A stretch of DNA of 64,000 nucleotides from Tetmemena sp. SeJ-2015. Lineage: Eukaryota > Ciliophora > Spirotrichea > Sporadotrichida > Oxytrichidae. The notes beneath the pieces are model-generated. The model saw only the letters and a list, made by a program, of their open reading frames with translations. It ran no database searches and was not told the DNA's origin. The stretch lies in the NCBI GenBank assembly GCA_027382625.1, contig JAJKFJ010022344.1, forward strand, positions 1-64,000, read 5' to 3'. Below are positions 1 to 12,081 of the stretch, piece after piece. Every line of letters starts with the position of its first letter. Position 1 is the first letter of the stretch. The position numbers and the translations under genes were made by a program.

Positions 1-1794
1 TTATGAGCAAAAATTAGTCTATGAACATAAGTTTTGTAAAATATAATTTATTTATCATTTGTATTGTCTCGAATAGGACCCACCCCTCTTATTTTATTTT
101 TTAAATTGCATTTCAAGTCTTTTAAAATCATTGACACATCCATAGACTAAATATTGCTGAACAAATTAATTAGTTAATCCATAATATTCCTCTCCTTTTT
201 CAAAGATATTATTTAGAATTCAATTTAAGACAGTGATTTATAAAAAATAAAATATGGAATTTGCAATATTTTCGCAGTTTAATTTACTAATTCATTACCA
301 AATCTGCTACCTTTTAATTCTAAAGCAATAATATTTTATTATTTTTATAATTTTAGAAGAAATCTTGAGAGGGGACACTTATTGTGCACTTTCATTGAAT
401 ATTCCTTTGTTCCTCGTTAGCTTAACTTATGTTTCTTGCATTTCTTACTTTATTTTTATAACATAGATTGCAATAAAAATAGGCGAAGTCCTGATAGATA
501 TAAATGTATATTACATATTAATATTAGAGATGCTCAAACCTTTATTGGTTTAATCCTTTCAAATTAAGCATTTATTGTTTTAATTTAATTATAATATTTT
601 ACACTTATATTAAGAAGAGTTTCTAAGGCATACTCAATACTGTTCTATTATGAAAAAAATATACATTTTAAAACTATATTCTTAAAATTTAAGTTTCATA
701 TAATTATTATTCAGATTAAGACAATTCTCCTTAAATTAGGGGGAGGAAACATAAATTTTTAACTTCTTATTTCCTCTATTAACAAGAACTCATATAATTA
801 TTTTTCATTCTAAAGCAACAACTTTTCATTTTATGTTATAATTATTACTCCTAAAAATTCTCACGAGACCTCGAAATATTCCCTTTTAAACAAAATATTT
901 AGTCTGTGAAAATGTTACATATTAACACATATATATAATTACCAAGATTGCCTCATTTAAAATGTTATGGTCTCCTTCATTTTCAAGAATCCACATCAAT
1001 TTTTCAACTATTCTTGCATCAAAACAACATTATATATGGGCGGAATTCATGTAAAAATTCATGCAAAAATTCTTAAGCGCAGAACAAACTGTTTCTTTTA
1101 TATAAGATGATTTACCTTTCAATAATAAATAAGGCAATGTATCTAAACATCCAGAGTTAATTATTGTATTATTACACTCTATAAGTGAGTATTTTTATAA
1201 TACAAATGTCAAAATTAGCAAGTTCTATGTTATCAAAAGAAGTTAAATTGACTCCAGCAATTCAAATTACGGATGGAGAAAGAAAATTTACCAAAAAAAT
1301 GTAATAAAGGCAGATACCTTGAATGCATAACAAATTTAGATTTCAGAATGTTTGACACTTTCTTTAGAAAATTTCCTTTACTCTGGGAAAACCGATTAAT
1401 CGTAAATATCTAGGCTTTAAATTTAGCAACTTCAAACGAAAATACTTAAAGATTAAAATCCTATATCTTCGACATAAAATTGAAAATCTCCAGTTGAATT
1501 AATGTTTTTTAAATACAAAATATAGTATATTGAAATTTAACTATTTTTACTTCATACATCAGTAAGATTATTCTTTAAATAAAAATATATCTTGCTTAAT
1601 TATCTTAATTAACTTTTCAAATTTTCCAATATTTCTCTTACGATTTCTGGATCCTGCTTAAAAGCAAGATTTTTAATAATTATAACAGGGTGGGTATTCA
1701 ATTCAGGATTTAATAAGAAATGTCTAATTTTTTAAAGCACTCCGTATCTCAAAATTAAATTTAATTTTAAATTTATAATGCCATATGTGCTTAG
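1..1794. other. AT-rich gene-free germline DNA
   Basis: I see no open frame with coding character on either strand under the ciliate code (TGA as the only stop), and no conserved motif. The stretch is very AT-rich, with scattered homopolymers. It resembles germline-limited DNA that ciliates delete during macronuclear development. That is an inference from composition and from the germline features further along the window. Confidence 0.6.
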
Positions 1795-2250
1795 ATATTA
1801 TGTTTTCAGCTTTGTTTTTTAAAATTTTAAACTGATGGAGTGACTGTTGACCTACGTTAACGGAGAGCAGGCTGAGTTTCCTGATGGAGCGTTCCTGATA
1901 TAGTGGCCGTTTTTTTAAAAGTTCTATATTCTCGCCGAAATTTAATTGAAAAACGAATTTTAATAAAATAATTAAGAACATCTCTAAACTTTTAACTTAC
2001 CGGATTAGTTTATTGGCTTATTGGTTTAAATTAAGGCGTAACCATCTCTACGACCGCACCTGAATTTCCACTAATCCACTAATCCACCATTCCACGCAGC
2101 TAAACTTAGAGATAGGTCACCAGGTGCCACCGCGGTCCAACATGTACGATCTCGCCTCTGAGCGCCAACAGTATCAGGAAGCCGGAGTGTGATCCATGGC
2201 CAGTGCGGAGTGCCCCAAGGGTGAGGTTTCGAACCCTGCCGGTGACCAGA
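1795..2250 (+). repeat. Left arm of the inverted repeat
   Basis: This arm pairs with 2338-2804. Its outer part is AT-rich and its inner part (from about 2040) is GC-rich. It ends near ggtgacc (2241-2247), opposite ggtcacc near 2338. Confidence 0.75.
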
Positions 2251-2298
2251 GACGGTGTGCCTGTGTGAGAAGGTGTTTACAGTGAGGACTTGGTAAGG

Positions 2299-2360
2299 AT
2301 GAGTAGAGCGGCAAGAGCAGTGAGGGACGGTTCTAAGAGGTCACCGCAGGGTTCAAACCC
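2299..2360 (+). promoter_or_regulatory. tRNA-like A/B-box pair in the element core
   Basis: The string ggttcaaaccc at 2350-2360 fits the RNA polymerase III B-box consensus GGTTCRANYCC. About 45 bp upstream, gatgagtagagcggcaag (from 2299) resembles a tRNA D-arm/A-box. A diverged copy of the B-box lies inverted in the left arm near 2225-2235. No complete cloverleaf can be folded, so I read this as a possible tRNA-derived internal promoter, as in SINEs, and not as a working tRNA gene. Confidence 0.35.
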
Positions 2361-2804
2361 CACCCCTTGGGGGCACTCCGACTGGCCATGGATCAAAACT
2401 CCGGCTTTCCTGATACTGCTGGCGCTCAAGAGCGAATTTCGAAACATGTTTGGACCGCGGTGGCCCCCTGGTGGAACTGATCTCTAAGTTTAGCTGCGGG
2501 GGAATGGTTGGTTTATGGATTAGTGGAAATTCAGGTGCGGTCGTAGAAAATGGTTACGGCCTTAATTTAAACCCAATAAGCAATAAACTAATCCGGTAAA
2601 TGTTAAAAGTTTAGAGATGTTCTTAATTATTTTATTAAAATTCGGTTTTTTCAATTAAAATTTCGGCGAAGAATATAGAACTTTTAAAAAAACGGCCAAC
2701 TATATCAGGAACGCTCCATCAGAAACTCAGCCTGCTCTCCGTTAACGTAGGTCAACAGTCACTCATCGTTTAAAATTTAAAAAACAAGCTGAAAACATAA
2801 TATA
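2338..2804 (-). repeat. Right arm of the inverted repeat
   Basis: This is the reverse-complement partner of 1795-2250. An unpaired spacer of roughly 87 bp separates the arms. The outermost matched base is near 2804 (cataatat). Confidence 0.75.
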
Positions 2805-5800
2805 AAACATTTGCTTTTTCCAAAAAATTGATTCTATGCTTTCCTCGTTCTAAATTTTATCAAGAGCATTAATGAAAGAAGAATAAATTCTTTCTACTCT
2901 ATTTTAATGATGGACAGGCATTTCATTAGTAAATTAAGAAAGAGCACAGGCTGCTGTCTCTAAGACATATATAGGAATACTCTCTTTATTGATGATATCG
3001 CACAATTTTCCAATAATGTTTTCTTGGTCAAATTATATTCTTCATGCGCTTTTACTACCAGAAGGCATATTACTCAAAATTTAAATAGCTTAGTTAACAA
3101 TATCAAAGTTTTAAGAGTCTAAAAGTTCCTGGAAAAAAGCTACATCTCCTTGCTTAATCAATATTTAATTTTTATATTTTAAGTTTTGATTTTTAAGAGA
3201 TTTCATTGAAACATTTAAGAAGTTCTAATTGAAGATTATATTTTTTATTTAAGATGATGCGAATCTTATTGCTTAAGATATTTTAAGAGTAATTTAACTA
3301 ATTTAGAATTAATCGGATTTTTACGGGATGAATATCTATCATGGTTGAGTAATTTTGTAAGTCCTATTGTTCCAAAAAGAATGCTGCTTAAATTATCTTG
3401 ATTGTTATTATCTAATTTTAAATAAGTTTTTAATTTTATAATTACAAGACTCAGCTTGCACTTAACTTTTTTAGATAAAAAGGGAAATTTTCCTGCCATT
3501 ATATTGCAAAAGTAAGCAGAAACCTTTTTTAAAAGCATTTTAGTTTTGTGATATAGAAGGAAATAATGCAGAGCTTTAATTGAGGGGTGCAAGAAATTAT
3601 ATAGATACCAAAAGCCTTGCAAATTAATCTATAATTTTTTAACTCAATAAATTTTAACATTAAAATGATATTTTTAAATAGAAAAATTTACCAAAATTTA
3701 GTTTGAATTAGAGGAATATTTATTTCTAAATAAAATTTACCTTTTTATAAAGAAAGGATTAAGATCATTTAATTTTAAATCATTCATCTAATTTATTTGA
3801 AGTCATTGAAATGTGAGAATAAAATGATTGATTTATAAAAATTAAATTTCTTAGAATAACCTTAACTTAATTTAATTTTAAGGAAAAAAATACAGGACTC
3901 GTGTACTTACTAGATCTATTTAATAACTATATATCGTTTTAAAGATAATGCATTCTCTGTGAATGTACATAAAACAAAGTATTGCGCTATTTTTAAATGA
4001 AAAAGAAATAATACGCACTAATTAATTTTGACTATCATCAAGCAGCAAAGATTAAAAATTAATTTTAGAACTTAATTATACTTAATTAAAATCATAGAAT
4101 AATAAGTTCAAGAATGACTTAAATGTCTTCTTACTATAAAGATAGTGAATGAGAAATATTTATTCAAGCCAAAAGATATTTTAGGTCAATAGATGTAAAG
4201 ACTACTATAGAATAATTTATTTTATAGCTAATAATTTATCAAAATCCATTAATTACTTAAAATAAAAATGAGTAGGTTTTAAAAAGCGGCTATATTCATA
4301 TTACCAATAGCAACTTCTTGATGGCTTAATATTAATTATGGGTGAAATACGATTACTTTATTTTAGGTTAAGATAAACTAATTCATTCTAGTTCAAATAG
4401 TTTATTTACTTCATTATTTTCAATAATAAAATATTAAGACTTCGTTTATAGCTCAAAGAAAAAATGCTAAATGATTGTAAAGACATCTTAGCCTATTCCT
4501 ATGAAACTTTAGATTGAGGGAATGACAAATCGAAACACTCTCTACACTTAATAAAGCACAAGTGTAAGTATTTTCTCCAACTAATATCAATGCAAGTGCT
4601 ATTTTACTAATGTATTCTTGAGAGAGAAAAAAAGTAGTTTTTAGAAGAAGATATCAATTTACAATTACGAGAGTGCATCTTCAAAGTCAACGGATTTACC
4701 TCAAATTCAAACTAAAATACCAAAGCTTCTATTCCTAAATTCGTATTCTTCTGCTGTTATTTGAGAATAATTCATTATTTTTGCATTTGCTTGTATCAAT
4801 CTCTGATCAAGTAATCGTATTCACCCATAATATTTTTTCTTTACGATTTTCTATATAACTCACTGAAAGAAAATAAGATGCCTATACTTACAATCATCTT
4901 CATTATCAAACTCCATTTTTAAAAAAAATTTCCTTAAAATTAATTACATGCTCAATTGAACGTATAAGGATATAATTTAACCGACATTGATTAATCTATT
5001 TAAATTTTAAAATGTATTTAAATTAGGTTATTAAATGAACGGGCTTTTATATTTTATTAAGATGTGTTAATTCAGTCATCATAAGATTTATAATTATTGC
5101 TGAATTTTTAATAAAAAAGATAATTAAATTATATATTAAATTAAAATGGAATAAAATCGCAAAAGTGCTGAAGTGTGACCAATTTGAATAATTACTACAT
5201 CATTCGATTCAGCATAAAATTCTAAGAACCCTATATCCTTGCAGCATTTTTAGTGAATTCGCAGTACAGTACAAATTTATAAAAGACACAATTTTTTTAT
5301 ATTGTAAATATTTGGAGTATAGGAATTTTGTGTTTCATATCTCACAGATGAGTACTGCTGATGCAATAATTAAAGAAGAAACTCACATTATTTTTTATTA
5401 GTTATAGAACAAGTTGCAGATTTGGAGCGAATCTCTGATTTAAACAGCCATGAAGTTGAAAATTCCCTTTTATTATTTTAACCAATCACTTATTTAATTT
5501 AGTTTTCCATTATAGCGACATATACACTTACTTGAAATTCAATTTGATAACATTATTCAACGAGCTCATCTAAAGTGAGAGAATCCTTCAATTAAAGAAC
5601 TGCCACGAATTCTGGTAGGTATAATGATATCAATAAATTTAATTTTAATTATAAGATACCGATGTGTCGATAGTAGTAACTTTTGAATCTAATTCAACTT
5701 TTAATTCTTCGATTTAGATTATTTAGTGCGAATCTTGCGCCTGAGTTAGAACTCCTTAGTTGTGAAGCTATTCTTATATACCTTCAAGCTATTATGAGCA

Positions 5801-8800
5801 GTTCTCTTCCTCTTTTAATATGAAAGATAATTAAAGGAAGAAAAATATAAAAATACAATAACTGAAATCATAATCAATTATGTTTTGTAAATAAAAATGT
5901 AATTGATAAAGAAAAGAAATAATATGCGTAATATTTATAATTTATAATTTGGGCTTTTAAAATCTCAACTAAAAAATTTAATGAAGCTTAAATCCGATAA
6001 CAATAATATTTTAAGACTTTGTAGATAAGTAATTTTAAACTCTAAAATTTAATATATTATGAAATATTTTAAAACCTACAACTCAATAGATTATTTGAAA
6101 TTCAATTATCTTAATTTATAATATCTAAGCATCAATTTTGCTATCTTGACCAATACGACTGCTTGTTTTGTTGTCCATTTTAGAGATTTAATCTATTGAA
6201 TTATTATTTTAATATTATTTCTTATTTAAAAAACAACATTTGCATCATAAGTTATTTATTTGAGGAGATTTATAAAAAATTTATTGCAATCATAACCTTC
6301 TAAATAAAAGGGCCTCTTTTCAGATTATGAAAGGTTTTTATTTTTTGCTGGGAAGTAAAATTTCTTTTTAGAAAAAACAAATCGTCCAAGCATAATGCTT
6401 ACTGAAAAATATGCATAATTTTTAATAGAAAATATTATAAAGCTTTAAAATCCTGATTAAATGAAGACTACCTCTAGAGTTATAAAATATTATTTTAAAA
6501 ATGAGAAATTTATTTCTCAGGAAAATCAAGCAATCTAGCCTTATAGCCTCTCCATCCAAGTGTAAGAGCCTCACGCTATTACAGACTGTAATCTCGCTAC
6601 CAAAAAATTACTATGCTTAAAAATCGGCAAGGATTAGGAATGTTTTCATACAGCTCAAAAGAGCATTTCTAAACTGGACTAATAAAAGGGGAAAGTCTGT
6701 GAAATTAGTGGAAAAGGCTTTTTGAAGTATTAAAGAAAACAAGATTACCGAAAAATATTTAATTTGTATTAAGCACTTCTCAGTAAAAGCAGACTGATCC
6801 TCATAATCTAATGAACCTTAAATTTATTTTCTCCTTACTCAAAGAAGCCTTTTACTTTATTATTACAGAATGCCATTTATCAAGATTCCTTTTCGAAAAA
6901 TTGTGTTAATTTAGCTGAGAAATTCTCTACAGCTCAAAAGAAGAAGTATGAGGCAAACAAAATTTAAAAATAAAAAATATTGGAGAGTAGATTTAAAAAA
7001 TGGAGATTTTTAGTAATTACAAAATTTTACAATTTTCAAATAGTTATAATATGAGAAAATTGTCAATTAATTGATCAAAAATACTGTTTAAATGAAGTAA
7101 AAGTAACAGAAAAGCTTTAGAATTGTATTCCTTTCAAATTAAATATACTTTAAATTTGTTTATATGCCTAGAAATCGCTAAATTATCTTTTTTTTTCATT
7201 TCTAAATTGACAAATCAAAATTTTCATTTTCTTATTTATAAATGTTATAAATTCGTTGGTGATTAAATTTTTATTCAATTTATTAATTTAAGTCTCTCAT
7301 TCAGAACTGTATATTTTAGAAATAGCTTAAATATGAGAATAGTAAACTATGATAAATCCATACTTTAAACTATGTAAATTAAAATTTGAAGGATTGTTAA
7401 AAACTAGAACAATAAATCAACCTCACTGTAATCTTGGTGAATATTTTAATAATATAATAATGAGCAAAATACATTACCTAATTTAAATTTAATTAGATTA
7501 TGCACTCGATTGATTAAACCTTTATTTCAAAAAGGAAAATATTGGCTGATGTTTGTAATTGGTTTCCATTGCCAATTTTCCCTCGTATCATCCTATATTA
7601 TTAAAAATAAAAGACAAATTAGAATACAAAATTTTTATAGTAGAAAAATTGAGGAACTCCTTATAGCTTAAAAAGTAACAGATTTGTAACAAAAGTCCCC
7701 AACACTTGCAGACATCTGAAAAACTCAAGACGTCATAGAGTCAGTAATGGATTTATTAGAAGAGTGAAATTATTTGGACTATAAAATTCAATCGCTTTTT
7801 TAAGTAACCTCTCTGATTTCTTCAAGTTTAATTCAAAATTTTCACTTATGAAATAAAAGAGAAAATATAATTTAGGCATGCAAACATTCATGTAACTGCT
7901 CTGAGCGAAGATAAAATTTAAAATAACTAGAAGCGGATCATTATCAGAGCCAAGTCCTCAAATTACGCTTGATTTTTGGTATTGAAGAAATATAAGCAAC
8001 TTAGTATTAGTTAATGAATAAGAATCAATGAATTAAAAATATTCCTAAGCGGTTTCCATTCAGTAATCATATAACAATAAATAATCAATTCATAAAATAA
8101 ATTAGTAAAGAATAATTTAAATATAGGGATTAGATATAGAGGCAATTTTCTCCATTATACACCTCTGGGCTCTACTAAAAAAATTTGATGACCTACCAGC
8201 CACATGCACTCGAAATAATATAGTAAAAATTAAGAAAGATATTTTATTTAAATAAATTTTTCATCAATTCAAGATAATAAACACAATATTTCAAGATTCC
8301 ATTATCTAAATATTTTTAATAAATTGATAGAATACAAGAAAAATATTCTGTTGAATTTTTCAATAAAATAATATTCCTAAATTTCATAAAATAGATTATA
8401 TTATTTTTGGTTTTTATTTATTCTAAAAATTAGAGAATATAATTTATGACAAAAATTAGGAAAAATATTTGATAAATTTATATTTAAATCAGCTTAGAAA
8501 AGTTTAATAAATAGACCAAGCTCTAGCACAAATTTAGCTATTCTTATGCATTTTTATTTATAAATAAATTATTAAATTATAAGATTATATAGTATAACCT
8601 TATAATGCGAGATCAAAATAAATAAAGGATAAAATGGCTTCAAAAGACGAAACTTTGACTTTTATAAATAATTTTACGATATCTATAATATTCTGAGTGG
8701 AAAATTTATCTGCTATATAATCTTAAGATGTTTTTAATACAAAAATAAAAATTTTTAATCATAAAATTGTTTTTTAAAAAAGTAAAGAGCGTTTGGCAAA

Positions 8801-9718
8801 CTTTAATAATTTTGCAAAAAAAATTAATAGTCCACTAAATTGATATTTAAACGACAATTTGTCAAAAAATATTAAGATATCTCCAAATTACAAAAAGTAT
8901 CGACAATAAGAGAATGAGAATTTTTTACGATATTGATGCTTTTTAGTTGAAGCCTTCCTTATTTCATTACCCATTTATTTTTTAAAAAATGATATTTAAG
9001 CAAATTAATCATCTTCAATTGAATTCTTTTTTAAATTATAAAAATAATTTAACGAAAAATTAATGGAGATTAGAATTAAGCTCTCAAATTCAAAATAAAG
9101 AAAGACAATTGAATCTCCATTAATCGCCATAATATAAAATGAAATAAAAGGATCTTCTCAATTATTTGATCATCTAAGAAGATCTTTTAACTTGTTCTGA
9201 CTTCAATCATAGGTTTTCATTCGACTCGATAAAGACGAAGTCTTGAGAGTTGGGATTATACGCTTTTAATGCTGGCAAAATTTAATTCTTTTATTTTCTT
9301 GACTATTATGGGTAGAGGTACTTATTACAAGTTTTATATATCATTTATTTTGACTGCAAAAGATTAAACTCGAAAATTAAAAATTACTTCCTAAGCTAGG
9401 GATAATTTGCGTTTTCAATTGTTTTCCTCTCGTTTATAAAATATAATATAAAATTATTTTAAATTAAAAGTAGTCTCAATCGTGATTGATCCCTAACTTT
9501 GTGAATGTTATTTACCTGAAATTAAAACTAAGCCATATTTTTAGCATCACTGCTTTTTTAGCCCAGATATTAATTTAATTTCAACAATATAAAAATTTAA
9601 GTTTAATTAGTGCTATATTTGACACATACGATTATATGGCAAGTGGTTGTGAATTTGAAATTATAGTTAAATATCTTAATTACTTTAAATAATAATACTA
9701 TCAAGAAAATAAGATAAA
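2805..9718. other. AT-rich, gene-poor germline DNA
   Basis: Nearly 7 kb is dominated by A/T runs, with no segment that reads as a Q/K/E-rich ciliate exon. The longest notable frame lies on the minus strand at about 3212-3637. It has no homology I can recognise, and a TGA-only frame of about 140 codons is expected in DNA this AT-rich. No tandem array, CRISPR array, rRNA or C4A4 telomere-type repeat was seen. It is probably germline-limited, or a very long intergenic region. Confidence 0.55.
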
Positions 9719-10356
9719 ATGTAAAGAAAATAGGATGAAGTGCGCTTGGACTTAGCTCCTTTAAAAATACTTTTAAAATTGATGGTAAGTCTAAACATAA
9801 AGTAAATATTTTTTATTTGACTATCTTTTGAGATTTTAGCAAATAGTTTAGCGATCGTAATTCTAATTCATACCATAACTTTTATCAATATAGGCATCGA
9901 CATTAAAGGGAGAAATTGAGAAAATAATCACTAAAAGCTTGCTAGAGAAAGAACTAATGCAGAATAAATGGATGCTAGCAGTTAATAGATTAAAGGATAT
10001 AGAGGAGTAGCATGAAGAGATCTAAAAGGTTGTTAAGATTAGTAATATTCTTGAGAATAAGATAAAAAGTATTCTCAAACACAAAAGCAATTATAATATT
10101 GTAAGAATCAGGGGTGAAGTCAAAATTGGAGAAATAAATCAAAGACCGGACACTAAAAGTCTTCTCCTATATGCAGGATAAATATAGACCCGTGCCAGAA
10201 TAATTGGACTCAGATCGACAGAATCTGCTTGCTCTACTCCTGATTTGACCTTGGCGGATTAAAATTACACTTCGTGCTGCTAGATTTACTGCTGCAGCTA
10301 AATTACGCCGTTGCGATAAATATATGAATTAGGTTGTACTAGAATCGGGACGATGA
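9719..10356 (+). CDS. Coiled-coil protein, possibly Mediator subunit 4-like
   Basis: Read with TAA/TAG as Gln, the frame begins MQRKQDEVRLDL. It crosses a GT-AG intron (9785-9893) and continues as a heptad-rich coil (LLEKELMQNK, VNRLKDIEEQHEEI, NILENKIKSILK), followed by LLLYAGQIQTRARIIG. The arrangement of a coil followed by an L..YA..I..R segment recalls MED4, which sits in the middle module of Mediator. The match is loose. The frame changes near 10240-10265, and a short tail (KLRRCDKYMNQVV) then leads to TGA at 10354. A further IES or an indel is therefore needed. The gene converges on the minus-strand gene ending at 10424. The open frame and intron make a gene likely, but the family is a guess. 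Confidence 0.4.
9785..9893 (+). other. GT-AG intron in the coiled-coil gene
   Basis: The segment starts gtaagt and ends tatag. Its removal joins KLM to ASTLKGE in one frame. Its AT-richness contrasts with both flanking exons. At 109 nt it is longer than the other introns in this window. Confidence 0.6.
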
Positions 10357-10423
10357 CCAAAAATGCAATTAGTGACACTATTAATTTCAACATCTGCCGC
10401 TCTGATTTCATCGCTGCCCACTG

Positions 10424-11547
10424 TTTCAAACGAAGCCGAACCTGATTGTCTAGAGCCATTTCTTGATACTGAGCACCACAGCTTGCTGAAACATCGCTTT
10501 GCAGTCATGTACTCTAGAGCCACCTCGGCCACAGCGTGGAACTAGATTCTTCTGTAGAGTTAGGACGCAGTCAATCCTCTTTTCTAGCTTATCTTGCAGT
10601 GAGCGCAGCTGCAGCTTTCACAAATGGAAGAGCTGTTCGTAGACTTGAGCCAGGTGAGTACCTGAGTTGAAGAGCATACAACTTGTGAATGCTTGTCTGT
10701 TTCAGGTACTCTGAGAAGCCATGAATGACTGCATTGTCCATAAGTAACGATCTTCTTGTGCAAGAGACTCTAGTCACTGCGAATGCTCTTAGTCTTGTAG
10801 ATGACGTTCTCAAAGAGAATCGCATTGAATGTTCCTTCTATGATCTAGCTGCTCACTATCTTTGTCTTGGCTGATAGCAGGCAATTAAGTCAGAGAGAAA
10901 TACTGCTACTTGTACTCATCTTTTAGTATTGGAGCTCACCGCATCTTCATGCCCATTGCTCACCACAGAATTCTGCAGTTCAAATTTTGAGTGCTCGATA
11001 TCTGTAGAGCTGTCTCACTTTTGTCTCTTGCTCTTGACTTGACTCTCCTCCTACTCTCCTTTTCAAGTCAACTCTCAAAACTTTTACAGCTGCGCTGTCT
11101 TGGACCGTCACTGACAAATCGAAGTCGACGAGGAACTAAGTGGAAGAGCTTTGCTCATCTTCAAGGTCTAGCTGTACGCTCAGCTTGCTGGAGGTAGATT
11201 TCAGGCGCAGTGCTTTCATTTTCACTGTCAGCGGTGTGTTGCGTCAAATGTCTCGAAAGGAATTAAATTTTTGGATGTTTCCATCTCACACTAAACTAAT
11301 TGCCAGAATGATTAGGATATAATTAGGGGAATGTGGTTTGTTCTCCTTCTTCCCTGATGCTGTAGGAATCTTGAACATTACTGTGAATTGTTCTAAACAT
11401 ATCCTCCTTCCTCTCAAAATCAATATTGTGAAGCTGCTCCAATCTTTCTTGATTATTCTGTTCCAGAGATTGAGTCTAGTTGAACAGGAGCTCCTCTCCG
11501 CTGCTGAAGTTTTGCTTCTCATCTAAGTTCTACTCCCTCTAACTCAT
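10424..11547 (-). CDS. Unrecognised Q/E-rich coiled-coil protein, frame broken many times
   Basis: The ATG at 11547 opens MSQREQNLDEKQNF and runs about 110 codons as a Gln/Glu-rich coil. Downstream the coding signal jumps between frames several times before ending SIKKWLQTIRFGFV at the TGA at 10424. Some jumps are explained by removable inserts: a GT-AG segment at 10662-10709, a 9-bp insert between AGT repeats (10767-10778), and a 24-bp insert between CAGCT repeats (10607-10635). Joined, these give readings such as QSTHLAQVYEQLRSLQDKLEKR. Other jumps (10800-11180) remain unsolved. It could be an IES-dense germline gene, a partly scrambled gene, or a decaying copy. Confidence 0.4.
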
Positions 11548-12081
11548 CTCGTTATTCAATAGAGAATTAATTAATAAGATAAATAATTAATCATTAACAT
11601 ATTTACATAGAATACATAAGAATTTAATTTAATTTCCTCGATAAAAATTAAGGTGTATATTTTAATTTAAATTAATTTGTGTGTATATTTGTAACTGTGA
11701 ATTCAGAGTCATAAAATATATTATGTTTTCATCTTTGCTTAACTGCATCTTGACTTTGATCTCTCTTTGACTTGGCAACTAAAATATTATAATGATTAAG
11801 AGTAAATAAATATACAGAATTAGGATCTCTGGAAGCAGTTTTGTTCTTGACATGGATGTTTATGTTATCAATTAGGACTGGTTTGTTGTCCTCTTCAAAT
11901 CTACATCAATAATTACACAGGAAAGAATAGCCATACTATTTGTCTGTGGTTTTCATAGCTTTGAAACTATATTAATTTTGATTTAATTTATCAATTCTCC
12001 TTATTCTATTCTATTTTTACTCATCAAGCAAAATATTGCACACACTCTTATAAAAAATAGAAGCAAATTATAATTTTAAAT
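11548..12081. other. AT-rich spacer with one coding-like island
   Basis: Most of this is AT-rich. At 11745-11975 the minus strand carries a higher-GC segment reading in part RFEEDNKPVLIDNINIHVK and YLFTLNHYNILVAKSK. A 12-bp insert between TGTA repeats joins it to YGYSFLC. The motif agatga at its end recurs just upstream of the neighbouring gene start (about 11545-11551), so it may be another MDS of that gene. I do not recognise the protein. Confidence 0.35.

Larger units (their letters stand above)
1795..2804. mobile_element. About 1 kb inverted-repeat (near-palindromic) element
   Basis: The left arm (about 1795-2250) is the imperfect reverse complement of the right arm (about 2338-2804). 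Matching pairs include atattatgttttcagct with its complement near 2790, gactgttgacctac (1841) with gtaggtcaacagtc (2747), and ccaccgcggtccaa (2128) with ttggaccgcggtgg (2450). The arms differ at scattered bases and small indels, so this is an old duplication or a non-autonomous transposon with very long terminal inverted repeats. The inner 400 bp are far more GC-rich than the flanks. I see no transposase frame, so a foldback or MITE-like element is most likely. A single recent hairpin artefact is less likely because the arms have diverged. Confidence 0.75.

Noticed and set aside
1724..1981. 85-codon minus-strand frame
   Set aside because: It lies across the outer left arm of the inverted repeat, AT-rich, with no coding pattern; its mirror in the right arm is not preserved as a frame.
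2290..2487. 65-codon plus-strand frame in the element core
   Set aside because: It is a GC-rich accident of the palindrome core; the left-arm copy does not conserve it.
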